DNA from: Kordia algicida
GTDB lineage: Bacteria > Bacteroidota > Bacteroidia > Flavobacteriales > Flavobacteriaceae
Length of the DNA stretch: 64,000 nt
Strand: one strand, 5' to 3'
Assembly (NCBI RefSeq): GCF_051013375.1
Contig: NZ_CP142125.1
The position numbers and the translations under genes were made by a program. Below, piece after piece: positions 7,305 through 16,366 of the stretch. The notes beneath the pieces were generated by a model. That model ran no database searches. It was not told the DNA's origin and saw only the letters and a program-made list of their open reading frames with translations. The first letter of the stretch is position 1. Every line of letters begins with the position of its first letter.

Positions 7305-7742
7305 ATGAAATCAATACGACCGATTCACCCAGATTTTGAACAGTTTTTATTTTTAAAACCACAAAGCTGTATTGATTTGTTTATCGATTTACGAAATTAC
7401 GTACTAGAATTATATCCAGAGGCAAATGAACTTTTGTATCACACACATGCGCTTACAGCCGTTTTTTCGATTTCAGAAAAGCTTTCGGATGCGTTTTGCA
7501 TGATTCCGATCTACACTAAACATTTGAATTTAGGTTTTAATAAGGGAACATTGTTGTACGATCCGAAAGAATTATTGGAAGGTACAGGAAAGTTGATTCG
7601 GCATATTCCAGTTTCTGATGTTTCAGATTATAGAAATCCTGAGGTAAAAAGTTTATTGAAAGCTGCTATCGATTTGGCTATTTCCGAAGTAAAGAAACCT
7701 TCAAACAAAGTAGCGCAGACAATTTCTAAGATTAAAAAGTAA
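7305..7742 (+). CDS. DUF1801 domain protein (YdhG-like)
   Basis: A 145-aa cytoplasmic protein resembling DUF1801/YdhG. Seen features are a helical start (RNYVLELYPEANELLYHTHALTAVF), a beta region with LNLGFNKGTLLYDP (the 'F/GF.KG..L.DP' signature), and LIRHIPVSDVSD followed by a C-terminal helix and a lysine-rich tail. The molecular role of the family is not well defined. ATG at 7305 follows a good -7 element. The next gene starts 30 bp downstream on the same strand, so the two are probably co-transcribed. Confidence 0.7.
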   Translation: MKSIRPIHPDFEQFLFLKPQSCIDLFIDLRNYVLELYPEANELLYHTHALTAVFSISEKLSDAFCMIPIYTKHLNLGFNKGTLLYDPKELLEGTGKLIRHIPVSDVSDYRNPEVKSLLKAAIDLAISEVKKPSNKVAQTISKIKK

Positions 7743-7771
7743 TTTTTTACAGTAATAGATATTTATTAAAT

Positions 7772-8386
7772 ATGACAGATGATTTTTTCGATTTTTTAGA
7801 AGAACCGACTTTAGAGAATTTTTCAAAGGCACGGAAGTGTGTTATTGAAAATGAAAACTACAGTCCATATTCTGACGATATTAAGAATTTAGAACGCTTT
7901 TTACAGGAAGAAGCGTATGAAGAAGCGTTGGCTACCAATAATATCAACTTAATTTTGAGTCCGAGAGCACATATGATAAAGAAGTATGCTGCAAAACAGT
8001 TAGGAAATGAAGAAGCTGAACAAGCTGAGTATTTTTTAGCACATCGTATTCTGGAAGGTATTCAGTCTACTGGAGACGGTTCAAAAGCGCAACCTTACAA
8101 AGTATTGCGTGTGGAAGACGAACGCGATTTTCTTGGGTTTATTGGTGAAACGTTAAAGATGCAATCGCTCGTAAAGGAAGAAAAAACCTATGATTTGATT
8201 ACAACAGAAAGTGGAAAGTCCATTTACTTTGATATTACAGAATGTTATTTGAAAGTAGCTTCTTTTTCTTTTGAAGATATGATGGATTCTTTGGGAATTG
8301 AAGAAGAACTTAAAGATGATTCTAATGAAAATAGTGTTTCTATTCCACCAAAAGTTGAAAAGAAAAAATGGTGGAAGTTTTGGTAG
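7772..8386 (+). CDS. DUF4919-like protein
   Basis: A 204-aa protein without signal peptide or membrane segment. The N-terminal half is helical and acidic (FFDFLEEPTLENFSKARKCVIEN). The middle carries GDGSKAQPYKVLRVEDERDFLG and the end ITTESGKSIYFDITECYL, patterns I associate with DUF4919 proteins of Bacteroidota. The tail is charged and ends KKKWWKFW. Function is unknown. It probably forms a two-gene unit with the DUF1801 gene. Confidence 0.6.
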   Translation: MTDDFFDFLEEPTLENFSKARKCVIENENYSPYSDDIKNLERFLQEEAYEEALATNNINLILSPRAHMIKKYAAKQLGNEEAEQAEYFLAHRILEGIQSTGDGSKAQPYKVLRVEDERDFLGFIGETLKMQSLVKEEKTYDLITTESGKSIYFDITECYLKVASFSFEDMMDSLGIEEELKDDSNENSVSIPPKVEKKKWWKFW

Positions 8387-8421
8387 TTTTCTCTTTTATG
8401 ACTAATTAAAATTAAAAAAAA

Positions 8422-8493
8422 TTGCAAGTCTCCGCCGGAAAAGTTGGAAAATTAAATACTGATGACGACATCATTGAAGATAATTTCAAATAA
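8422..8493 (+). pseudogene. Possible 3' remnant of a lost gene
   Basis: A short open stretch reading LQVSAGKVGKLNTDDDIIED then NFK and a stop. It has coding-like composition, unlike the surrounding AT-rich DNA, but no start codon or upstream body. It may be the tail of a deleted gene. Weak call. Confidence 0.2.
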
Positions 8494-8632
8494 AATGTCA
8501 ATTTTTCTTACAAATTTTTCTATATTTACAATTGTATGAAAAGTATTGCATCCTTTCAGAGAGTTGTTTCTTATGTCAGTATTGGCGTATTCTTTTTGGT
8601 GACTATTGTTTTTATGACTTCCTATACTTCTA

Positions 8633-9645
8633 ACCTGAGTTCGATTAATATTCAGGATAGTTTTACTACCAAAAAAAGATAGATTTTTAGTAAATTAAAG
8701 TGTTGAAATTCAATTTATTAATCTAAAAATCTATCTATGGTTTCTTTTTCTAAAATTACGGAAATATTTTGTATTGTTGATGAATTCTGCAAAGAATATG
8801 ATCAAATAGTTGATAAATCGCTACTTGGTAATGCTCCCAAACGACCTCCAATAATGTCAAAAAGTGAAATTATTACCATTACAATACTTTTTCATTTAAG
8901 TGGTTTTAGAACTTTTAAGCACTTCTATATATTTTATATTCAGAAGCACATGCAGGAAGAATTCCCTAAAACTATATCTTACAACAGATTTGTCGAACAA
9001 ATGCAAAGTAATTTAATGGCTATGACTTTATTTTTGAAGACTTGTTGTCTTGGTGATTGTACTGGGATTTCTTTTGTGGATTCCACACCTATTAGAGTCT
9101 GTAAAAACAAGCGTATCAAACGCAATAAGGTATTTAAAGGAATAGCCAACACTGGAAAGTCTACTATGGGATGGTTTTATGGATTTAAACTTCACATCGT
9201 CATAAATGATAAAGGCGAAATCCTAACCTTTACAATTACACAAGCCAGTGAAGATGATAGAACACCACTAAAACAAGAACGATTTTTAGACAAAATATTT
9301 GGAAAACTATTTGCTGACAAAGGATATATAGGCAAAGAACTAGCCAAATTACTATTCATTGATGGCGTACAACTGATCACCAATATTAAAAATAATATGA
9401 AAAACGCGCTGTTGACAATATCAGATAAAATACTGCTTAGAAAAAGATCCGTAATAGAAACGGTCAACGATGAACTTAAAAATATTTGTCAAGTAGAGCA
9501 TTCAAGACATAGAAGTTTTGAAAACTTTCTTAGCAATCTAATTGCAGGATTGATAGCTTACAGCTTTTTACCTAAAAAACCACAAATTAGATTTCAGTCA
9601 AATAATAGTAATCAAATTTACTTGTTTTAATAATCGAACTCAGGT
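8633..9645 (+). mobile_element. IS982-family insertion sequence, complete (1013 bp)
   Basis: The terminal inverted repeats begin acctgagttcgatta at both ends (15 identical bases). A 5-bp direct repeat TTCTA flanks them at 8628-8632 and 9646-9650. The single ORF encodes an IS982-type transposase. Intact ends, ORF and target duplication indicate a recent, possibly still mobile, insertion. Confidence 0.92.
8737..9630 (+). CDS. IS982-family transposase
   Basis: A 297-aa DDE transposase, full length for the family. The catalytic core reads GISFVDSTPIRVCKNKRI (first Asp), LFADKGYIGKELAK (second Asp) and, towards the C-terminus, SVIETVNDELKN with the third acidic residue. It is followed by the family hallmark HSRHRSFENFLSNLIAGLIAY. 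The frame is intact from ATG 8737 to the stop, and the IS right end lies 15 bp beyond. Confidence 0.92.
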   Translation: MVSFSKITEIFCIVDEFCKEYDQIVDKSLLGNAPKRPPIMSKSEIITITILFHLSGFRTFKHFYIFYIQKHMQEEFPKTISYNRFVEQMQSNLMAMTLFLKTCCLGDCTGISFVDSTPIRVCKNKRIKRNKVFKGIANTGKSTMGWFYGFKLHIVINDKGEILTFTITQASEDDRTPLKQERFLDKIFGKLFADKGYIGKELAKLLFIDGVQLITNIKNNMKNALLTISDKILLRKRSVIETVNDELKNICQVEHSRHRSFENFLSNLIAGLIAYSFLPKKPQIRFQSNNSNQIYLF

Positions 9646-9943
9646 TTCTATGAAACGAGATCGTGCTACGAATGGTAGATTGTATTGGATTGCAAATTTT
9701 TTAGCAGCAGAAAAAGCAGCTACAAACGAATATCCATATGATTTGGAATGTTATGAATATCGTACCGTAGATGGTTGGAAAAATCAGTTGATTTATGAGT
9801 GCATTGATGATGGAAAGGATTATGCTTTATTTTCTGTGGGAAAAGATGGAATTCCATATACCGAAGATGATATTCATGCAGAAAAGTATGATTTTTCTAA
9901 AGGATATTAGTTTTTTCTTTACTTACGCACAGAATAACAGTCA

Positions 9944-10609
9944 CTATTTCCTTTTAAATACTTCCTGAATTTTATCATACTGAATTTCCGTAAAGTCAGA
10001 AATAACCATGTTTGCAATGCTATAATCTTGGTTTTTGGAATGCACACTGTCATAACCGACACAGAAGATTCCTGCGGCATTTGCGGCTTTGATTCCGTTG
10101 GTTGAATCTTCAATGACCATACAATTTTCACGCTTGTAACCTGTAGCTTGTGCCGCTTTTTCAAAGATTTCTGGATGTGGTTTGGATTGTTTTAAATCGG
10201 CACCACTAAATTTTGCAATGAAGTATTGATTCAAATTAAAACGTTCAAAAACATTATCAATCGTCATCATCGAAGCCGAAGAAGCTAAGACAAGTTTTAA
10301 GTCGTTTTCGTAATATTCTTTGATGATGTCCAACACGCCATCAATTAAAGTTAAACTCGGATCGTTGGCAAATAGGTGTTTGAAGTTGTTTCGTTTCAAC
10401 TGCATCAAGGTTTCTGGAGCTTCCGAAAGGTTGAAATGATCGCACAAACGTTTGCAAATATTGATGGTGGATTGTCCTGTAAAAGATTGATATAACTGTG
10501 GAGAAACTTCAATTCCTACCTCATCAAACATTGTATTGTATGCTTTGTGATGTAGCGGTTCTGTATCTACAATTACGCCATCCATATCAAATAAAACTCC
10601 TTGTAACAT
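9944..10609 (-). CDS. HAD-superfamily hydrolase, beta-phosphoglucomutase-like
   Basis: A 221-aa cytoplasmic phosphatase or phosphomutase. Motif I is LFDMDGVIVD with nucleophile Asp8 and Asp10. Motif II is the serine in VLASSAS (~110), motif III is Lys in KQSKPHPEIF, and motif IV is MVIEDSTNGIKAA with two acidic residues. The helical cap between motifs I and II (residues 15-85) marks the subfamily that includes beta-phosphoglucomutase and sugar-phosphate phosphatases. The substrate cannot be told from sequence. It is convergent with the IS-interrupted gene and divergent from upp. The second residue of motif I (DMDGV) is typical of pgmB and yniC relatives. Confidence 0.88.
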   Translation of the reverse strand: MLQGVLFDMDGVIVDTEPLHHKAYNTMFDEVGIEVSPQLYQSFTGQSTINICKRLCDHFNLSEAPETLMQLKRNNFKHLFANDPSLTLIDGVLDIIKEYYENDLKLVLASSASMMTIDNVFERFNLNQYFIAKFSGADLKQSKPHPEIFEKAAQATGYKRENCMVIEDSTNGIKAANAAGIFCVGYDSVHSKNQDYSIANMVISDFTEIQYDKIQEVFKRK

Positions 10610-10749
10610 TGTTGTAATTTTTGGCGAATATACTAAAAGTGTGTTGATTTTTCCCTGCTGAAATATTATCGCAAAGTTATGATTATGCTACGGTAAATTT
10701 TCAATGTCCACAAAAAAATTAGTACTATTGTACTCTTAATTTTCTTTTT

Positions 10750-11406
10750 ATGACTATTCACGATTTTACTTCACAATCTTCTTTATTAAATCAATTTATT
10801 ACAGAAATGCGCGATGTTTCTATTCAAAAAGATGCTATGCGCTTCCGCAGAAATATTGAGCGTGTTGGTGAAGTTTTGAGTTATGAATGTAGCAAAGTGC
10901 TCGAAAACACCAACGAAACCGTTACAACTCCTTTGGGAACTAAAGACACGATTTTACCTGTAAAAGATGTTGTGATTTGCTCTATTTTACGTGCAGGTTT
11001 GCCATTGCATCAAGGAATTTTGAATTATTTCGATCAGGCAGAAAATGCGTTTGTTTCCGCGTATCGCGATCATATTGATGATGGAGACGAGTTTGAGATT
11101 GTGGTAAATTATATGGCAACACCTTCGTTAGAAGGAAAAACCTTGTTATTGGTCGATCCGATGTTGGCAACAGGTCGTACGATGAAAAGTGTGTACGATG
11201 TGTTGTTGCGACAAGGAACGCCAAAAAATATACATATTATTTCTGTGTTAGGTTCTACAGAAGGTTTGAATTATGTAAAAAAGCACTTTCCAGAAGATAC
11301 GCATTTGTGGATTGCTGCTGTGGACGATCAGTTGAATTCGCGCGGTTATATTGTTCCTGGCTTGGGCGATGCTGGCGATTTGGCGTATGGAACAAAACGT
11401 TCTTAG
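10750..11406 (+). CDS. upp: Uracil phosphoribosyltransferase
   Basis: Pyrimidine salvage: uracil + PRPP gives UMP + pyrophosphate, in the cytoplasm. The 218-aa product has the usual family length. It shows the PRPP-binding loop LVDPMLATGRTM at 134-145, the ILRAGL motif near 79-84 and the C-terminal uracil-binding signature PGLGDAGDLAYGT. Start is ATG at 10750. It stands alone, followed by a repeat-rich intergenic stretch. Confidence 0.95.
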   Translation: MTIHDFTSQSSLLNQFITEMRDVSIQKDAMRFRRNIERVGEVLSYECSKVLENTNETVTTPLGTKDTILPVKDVVICSILRAGLPLHQGILNYFDQAENAFVSAYRDHIDDGDEFEIVVNYMATPSLEGKTLLLVDPMLATGRTMKSVYDVLLRQGTPKNIHIISVLGSTEGLNYVKKHFPEDTHLWIAAVDDQLNSRGYIVPGLGDAGDLAYGTKRS

Positions 11407-12121
11407 ATTCGCTTTGCTCAATTCAAAGATTTAAAAAATTAAAGATTCAAGGTTGTTTCTCAGAACATTATTTGGTTTTATATTAAATGGTAAGTTTTGA
11501 TAGTTAAATAATGTGAGTTCGACGTAAGAATTTTAGTTTGAAACCTTTCTTTTCCGCAGTATAGCAGGAGTTTTTCGTTAAAAATTTTCGAAACCTTGGA
11601 GAAAATTTAGAAAAACTCATGCGGTTTTAGTTTTTCCCTAAAAGAAAAACTAAAAATACCTCTGGAAAAGTTCCCTTTCTTTTGTTTCTTTTCTTTGGGT
11701 AAGCAAAGAAAACGAAAATAAAACCCTGAAAATGAATTATATAGCAGAATTATTTCTAAAATTACTATAAATATAAATTGAATGATTTATATCGAACTGA
11801 CGTTAAATATGTTTCTAAGATAAATTTTGAGTGTTCTTTGAAACTAATTGATACATTTTCAAATTGCTACATTAATTAAGTTCGCTTTGCTCAATTCAAT
11901 GATTTAAAAATTTAAAGATTCAAGGTTGTTTCTGAGAACATTATTGAGTTTTATATAAAATGTGAAGTTTTGAATGTTAAATGCATTTCTAAGATAAATT
12001 TGAGTACTGTTAGAAACTAATTGATACATTTTCAAATTTTCAAATTGCTACATTAATTAAGTTCGCTTTGCTCAATTCAATGATTCAAAGTTACTACTGT
12101 AAATTTGTTTTCATTTTGTAG
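11407..12121. repeat. Repeat-rich intergenic region with ~182-bp unit
   Basis: No gene seen. One full unit runs from ttcgctttgctcaattcaat at 11881 to the next ttcgctttgctc at 12062. Partial copies are at 11409-11500 (5' part), 11812-11880 (3' part) and 12061-12090. A full copy and fragments recur at 45477-45960. The middle (11570-11730) contains an inverted repeat (tttagtttttc/gaaaaactaaa) and the motif tttctttgg/gcaaagaaa, also found near 1130. Confidence 0.6.
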
Positions 12122-14077
12122 TTATTCTATCACGATTTTTTTGGTAATTGTTTTTCCGTTGGAAGTAATTTTTGACAGATAGATTCCGCTTTGTAAGTTT
12201 AGTGGAATTTGTGCCGTTCCCGAGAATTGACTTGTGAGTAGCTTTCGTCCATCTAAGGAAATGATTTCAAAAGTAGCTTCATCCCGTATGCCAACAATGT
12301 TGATGTGTTTTTTTGCTGGATTTGGATATATTTTTATACTATCTGAAGTAAAATCTGCCGTAGATAAAGGTTGTGCCCAAGCAACTCCAGTTTGATTTCC
12401 CCAAATATGTTCTACCAATTCTGGATGATCTATGAATGGATTTCTGTTGAACTGCCATGTGTATACTACATTATTGCGATTCATTTCAAAGTCATCTGGC
12501 GGATCGTTTCTGTGCCAATCTAATAGAGTAGCCAAATCGCCTAATTGTCCTTGAACTGCAGGAAAACCGTTTTCTATAGACAATCCGTTGTAACGAATAG
12601 CCAAGAAAAATACGCTTCGTGCTACGTCTCCGCGAAAGCTTCCCGCTGTTCCTGCTGGTCCTGTGTATTGTCCGTAATGCTGATTTCCTCTTGAACTGTT
12701 TTCTGGTCCGTCACTAGCGCGTAACGCGTGTGCGTCTGAGTTTCCGTGGCGTAAAGAGTCTGCTCTTGTTATCCAAAATACATCTCTCCCATCGGCAATA
12801 TCATCGCCTTCAATACTTCCATATCCAGCTAATGATCTTGGAAATGTATGTTCTCTGTTCCAAGTTCCTGTACTGTTAGAACCTGCTTGTTGATCTAGTT
12901 TTGCACGTCCTTGCTCAGTATATACCAACCAAACTTCATTGCTGTTTGCTGGATTTTGGTCTGCTTCTCTCAAAATGTCATATACATCTGCATAGGTTTG
13001 TGCGCGCACCGTGTTTACATCTGCAATGATTGCTTGCATTGCATCACGCAACGCATTGTCTGCCAAACCATCCATGGTGTCATAGTAACCTGTTGGTGCA
13101 GTACTTGCTACTACGCCAAATGTAGGGTTTAAAGGAGTTCCAAATGGAGCTACCGTAAAGTCATTATCTACTGCACGAATGAGTACGTTGTTATTTAAAA
13201 TAATATATTCATCCGAGAAATTATCTTGTAGATTGATAATGAGTTCTTCATCACCTTCATCCAACGTATCATCTACTAAAGAAATGGTAGTACTTACTGA
13301 AGTTTGTCCCATAGGAATGGTTACCGTTGTGCTTCCTGTAAAATCGGCAGTATTAAAAGTTCCGTTATCGAGCGTAATGGTAAGGTCTAAATCTGAACTT
13401 ACGGGAGATTCTGTCGTAAAATTAATTGTAAACATTTCGCCTTCGTTGTATTGGTCGTCTGCGACATCAATAGCTATTCCGTTGAGAACAATTCCACTTC
13501 CATCATTGAGTTGGCGTGGCGTTGGTGTTCCTGTAAAGTATGTTCCATCAGTTTCGTTACGTTGAATAGAGTTTGTATTGTTGTTTCCGCCTTCGCTGAT
13601 TTGTTCTGTTAATCCTAGCAAGTTGAGTAATCCAACATCATCTGCTTCTCCAGTATCGTATACAATGGCATCTACTAAGTTTGTTGTGGTTGCTTGTGTT
13701 CCTTGCGGAAAATCGAATCCGTTTGCTTGATAGATAGCGACTGCATCTGCCCCATTTTGTATGACATTTGCGCCGATGAGTAATTGCGGTACAGGTGAAA
13801 CAGTGTTGCTTCCGATGAGTAATAAACCATTGACATCTGTGGTTTGTCCGTCTAAATCTAACGAGAAGTAACTACTATCATTTCCAGAGGTAGAACCATT
13901 GAATAGTACTAAAACGTAACCATCTAGAGGAAAATTTGGTGTTTCAGATTTTAATTCGATGAATTCGCCAGTGTCAGTTCCTGGCGTGTCACAATCAATT
14001 TCGTTTATTACTACAACTTGACTCAGTGCTATTTGGCTTAAAAACAGCATTAATAGCGTGGGAAATACGTACTTCAT
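12122..14077 (-). CDS. Secreted endonuclease I-family nuclease with lamin-tail-like and Calx-beta domains, T9SS sorting signal
   Basis: A 651-aa secreted protein. A signal peptide (residues 1-19, ending LSQIALSQ) is followed by a lamin-tail-like domain (VVVINEIDCDTPGTDTGEFI, ~20-195) and a Calx-beta domain (~200-310, VADDQYNEGEMFTINF ... DEGDEELIINL). The endonuclease I domain spans ~320-560: TWNREHTFPRS (catalytic His region), FRGDVARSVFFLA, DWHRNDPPDDFE and NRNPFIDHPELVEHIW are its signature motifs. The end (IKIYPNPAKKHINIVG ... GIYLSKI) is a type A type IX sorting domain. It likely degrades extracellular DNA or RNA for nutrients. It is transcribed in the same direction as the downstream polysaccharide locus but is separated from it. 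Confidence 0.9.
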   Translation of the reverse strand: MKYVFPTLLMLFLSQIALSQVVVINEIDCDTPGTDTGEFIELKSETPNFPLDGYVLVLFNGSTSGNDSSYFSLDLDGQTTDVNGLLLIGSNTVSPVPQLLIGANVIQNGADAVAIYQANGFDFPQGTQATTTNLVDAIVYDTGEADDVGLLNLLGLTEQISEGGNNNTNSIQRNETDGTYFTGTPTPRQLNDGSGIVLNGIAIDVADDQYNEGEMFTINFTTESPVSSDLDLTITLDNGTFNTADFTGSTTVTIPMGQTSVSTTISLVDDTLDEGDEELIINLQDNFSDEYIILNNNVLIRAVDNDFTVAPFGTPLNPTFGVVASTAPTGYYDTMDGLADNALRDAMQAIIADVNTVRAQTYADVYDILREADQNPANSNEVWLVYTEQGRAKLDQQAGSNSTGTWNREHTFPRSLAGYGSIEGDDIADGRDVFWITRADSLRHGNSDAHALRASDGPENSSRGNQHYGQYTGPAGTAGSFRGDVARSVFFLAIRYNGLSIENGFPAVQGQLGDLATLLDWHRNDPPDDFEMNRNNVVYTWQFNRNPFIDHPELVEHIWGNQTGVAWAQPLSTADFTSDSIKIYPNPAKKHINIVGIRDEATFEIISLDGRKLLTSQFSGTAQIPLNLQSGIYLSKITSNGKTITKKIVIE

Positions 14078-14181
14078 TATTCTACTTTTGTCAAAAGTAC
14101 AATATTAACAGCTTCTAGCGTATTTTTTTGATAGAATTAACAGCAATGAGAAGTTATGATAACATTCTAGTCATACGAATA

Positions 14182-15180
14182 TTAGTTGCTAGTTTCTCCT
14201 ATAGTGATGGTGGTATTGAGAATAATATCGCTTGCAGCAATATTTTCAAGTTTAGATTCTAAACGTAACAAAAGCATTTTTGCAGTTTGTTTGCCAATTT
14301 CTTTTGGATGTTGATCTATGTAAGAGATTTTTGGATAGGATAAGTCATTTTGAGCGGCGTTCACATATCCGATTAATGATATTTGTTTGGCAAATGTTAA
14401 ACCTCTTTTTTGAATAGCGCTACTACAAATGAGTGTTGCTTCAATGTCAGCAGCAATGAGTCCATCAATGTTGCCTTCTGCCAAAGCTTCTTGCACTTTT
14501 AGTTGTAATTCATTTAGTTTTTCAAAGGCAATTACCGTTGGTTTTGTAGTTTTTGACAGGTATCCATCTTCGCGCAAGCGTCCGACAATTAGTGTTGGAA
14601 TGGAAGATACAAAAGCGATGTTTTTACATTTTTTTTCTTCTAGATAGTCGTATGCACTGATGATACTATCGTAATCGTTTACATGAACTGTATCAAAACC
14701 TAATGGTTGCATTGGAATGCGATCAAATAATACGAGCGGAATTCCTTTTTGCCTGATCTGTATGATGTGATCGAAGGTTTTCTTTTTATTGGTTTCTTCC
14801 GCGATACATATTAGGATTCCATCTACATTTCCTTTCGAGAAATAATCTAAACATTCTTTTTCTCTTTCAAGACTTTCATTGCTAAAAAAGGTAATGATAT
14901 TGTATTTTGAAGCACTTATAAATTCATCAATTCCTTTTAAAACAGAAGCAAAAAATGGATTTTCAATATTTGGTAATACGACTCCTATTTGCATGGTTTC
15001 TTGCTTTTGCAAGCGAACTGCGATAGGATTGGGAGAGTAACCTCGTAGTTTTGCCAAGTTTTTTACACGTTCTTTGGTTTGTTCGCTTATTTCTTCACTG
15101 TCGTTCAAAGATTTTGATACGGTTGATACAGATATATTCAATTCTTTAGCAAGTGATTTTAAGGAAACTACGTTTTTCAT
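14182..15180 (-). CDS. LacI-family transcriptional regulator
   Basis: A 332-aa repressor-type regulator. The N-terminal HTH reads SLKSLAKELNISVSTVSKSL (7-26) with the hinge helix around PNPIAVRLQ. The rest is a periplasmic-binding-protein-like sensor (MQIGVVLPNIENPFFASVLKG ... IPLVLFDRIP ... GLIAADIEATLICSSAIQ). It is the promoter-distal end gene of the glucan locus, after a strong terminator, so it has its own transcript. It probably responds to a sugar released by the cytoplasmic enzymes. Start ATG at 15180. Confidence 0.92.
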   Translation of the reverse strand: MKNVVSLKSLAKELNISVSTVSKSLNDSEEISEQTKERVKNLAKLRGYSPNPIAVRLQKQETMQIGVVLPNIENPFFASVLKGIDEFISASKYNIITFFSNESLEREKECLDYFSKGNVDGILICIAEETNKKKTFDHIIQIRQKGIPLVLFDRIPMQPLGFDTVHVNDYDSIISAYDYLEEKKCKNIAFVSSIPTLIVGRLREDGYLSKTTKPTVIAFEKLNELQLKVQEALAEGNIDGLIAADIEATLICSSAIQKRGLTFAKQISLIGYVNAAQNDLSYPKISYIDQHPKEIGKQTAKMLLLRLESKLENIAASDIILNTTITIGETSN

Positions 15181-15237
15181 GTATTGTTTTTTTATCTGAA
15201 TAAGAGCTGATAATCGTTACGGAACGTGCTTGATGTA

Positions 15238-15271
15238 AAAAAGTGTGCTTATTTTCATAAACACACTTTTT
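15238..15271 (-). terminator. Terminator after the small carbohydrate-binding protein gene
   Basis: A ~15-bp stem with one mismatch (aaaaagtgtgcttat / ataaacacacttttt), a tttc loop and T-rich flank. It closes the transcript of the preceding gene before lacI. A closely similar hairpin lies at 16315-16343. Confidence 0.85.
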
Positions 15272-15286
15272 ATTAATTTAGTACTA

Positions 15287-16252
15287 TTAGTTTTTTACTA
15301 ATTTGATACTACTTTGACCTTTGTCTGTACTAATTTTAGCAAAGTAGATTCCTTTTTGTAAGGTTGAACCATTAATGGCATGTGCTACTGCATTTGGTGT
15401 TTCCGATAGTACTAACCTACCAGAGATGTCAAATACTTGCACCGCATTTATTGTTTGGTTGTTAGTAGCGATATTCCATGAATCACTTGTTGGATTTGGA
15501 TATGCTTTGAATGTTACTGCTTGTGAGAATTCTTCTGTACTTAATGTACTTCCTTCAGTTCCCCAAACATAGTCTCTCGATTGTGGCTCAGTAACATTGA
15601 TGTATCTGTTGGTAAAACCTCCATTGGTTACAGTTCCAGCGTCGTCTGGCATAAAGTTTTCTTGATCTGTCCAAGCATCAACTTGAAACTTAAATTCTGT
15701 GTACATTTCAGATAGCGGAAGTGTTACAGACCAGATTCCGCCACCCATATCTGTTAATGGGTTAGATGTTCCGTCCCAACCGTTGAATTGTCCACTGATG
15801 TAAACCGTAGTAAAACTACCTCCGTATCCACTCATGTCAACATTGAATGTCGTATTGTGTGGTCCTGGATTTCCATCATCATAACATGCGCTAAATGGAG
15901 CTGTATCTAATACTTTATCTGATCCCGCAACTTCTACTATTCTGTTTACGAATCCGCCGTCAGTTACGGTACAAGCATCACCAGCGTTCATGTTATCTTG
16001 TCCAGCCCAATCGTCATGTGAAAACTTGTATTGGTATTCTCCATCAGCAAGACTCACAGTGGTTTGCCAAATTCCGCCACCCATGTCTGTCATTGGATTT
16101 GCAGTACCAGACCATCCATTTAGTTCTCCACTAAGGTATACTGTAGTGAATGAACCTCCATATCCATTCATATCTACACTGAATGTAACATCATTTTGAG
16201 CAGTGCTAAAGAATCCTGTCAATAATGCAATAAAAAAGTAAATTTTCTTCAT
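15287..16252 (-). CDS. Secreted two-domain carbohydrate-binding-like protein with T9SS sorting signal
   Basis: A 321-aa protein with a signal peptide (1-18, ending FFSTAQ). It has two copies of a ~100-residue beta-sandwich (about 22-125 and 135-232). Both start with (F/T)F(S/N)VDMxGYGGSFTTVY and contain NGW.GT.NP(M/L)TDMGGGIW, like starch- or glycogen-binding E-set/CBM20/48-type modules. The end (TFKAYPNPTSDSWNI ... GIYFAKISTDKGQSSIKLVKN) is a type A type IX sorting domain, so the protein is exported to the surface or medium. No catalytic domain is visible. In this locus a role in holding beta-glucan is inferred. Confidence 0.8.
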   Translation of the reverse strand: MKKIYFFIALLTGFFSTAQNDVTFSVDMNGYGGSFTTVYLSGELNGWSGTANPMTDMGGGIWQTTVSLADGEYQYKFSHDDWAGQDNMNAGDACTVTDGGFVNRIVEVAGSDKVLDTAPFSACYDDGNPGPHNTTFNVDMSGYGGSFTTVYISGQFNGWDGTSNPLTDMGGGIWSVTLPLSEMYTEFKFQVDAWTDQENFMPDDAGTVTNGGFTNRYINVTEPQSRDYVWGTEGSTLSTEEFSQAVTFKAYPNPTSDSWNIATNNQTINAVQVFDISGRLVLSETPNAVAHAINGSTLQKGIYFAKISTDKGQSSIKLVKN

Positions 16253-16314
16253 ACTTTATAGGGTTTTAGTTAAAAAATTTAAAGTTATCAAATATATTAA
16301 TTTATTTTCAGAAA

Positions 16315-16343
16315 AGGTGTGTTCATATTTCATAAACACACCT
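16315..16343 (-). terminator. Hairpin between the two carbohydrate-binding protein genes
   Basis: A 12-bp stem with one mismatch (aggtgtgttcat / ataaacacacct) and a five-base loop. The minus-strand T run is short, so it may be only a partial terminator. It resembles the hairpin at 15238-15271. Confidence 0.55.
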
Positions 16344-16366
16344 GTAACTTTTTTAAAAATTATCTT

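Larger units (their letters stand above)
8536..9910 (+). pseudogene. Small membrane-anchored protein gene split by the IS982 element
   Basis: The gene starts with ATG at 8536 (MKSIASFQRVVSYVSIGVFF, one membrane segment) and is cut after 8632 by the insertion sequence. Its remainder resumes at 9651 and stops at 9910. Joining 8536-8632 to 9651-9910, that is removing the IS plus one copy of the 5-bp duplication TTCTA, gives one uninterrupted frame of 119 codons (118 aa). The C-terminal part contains YALFSVGKDGIPYTEDDI, reminiscent of the calcium-binding tail of GspG-type pseudopilins. An N-terminal membrane helix followed by a small globular domain fits that idea loosely. The 3' fragment has an ATG at the junction (9650) and could in principle give an 86-aa soluble fragment. 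Confidence 0.8.
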
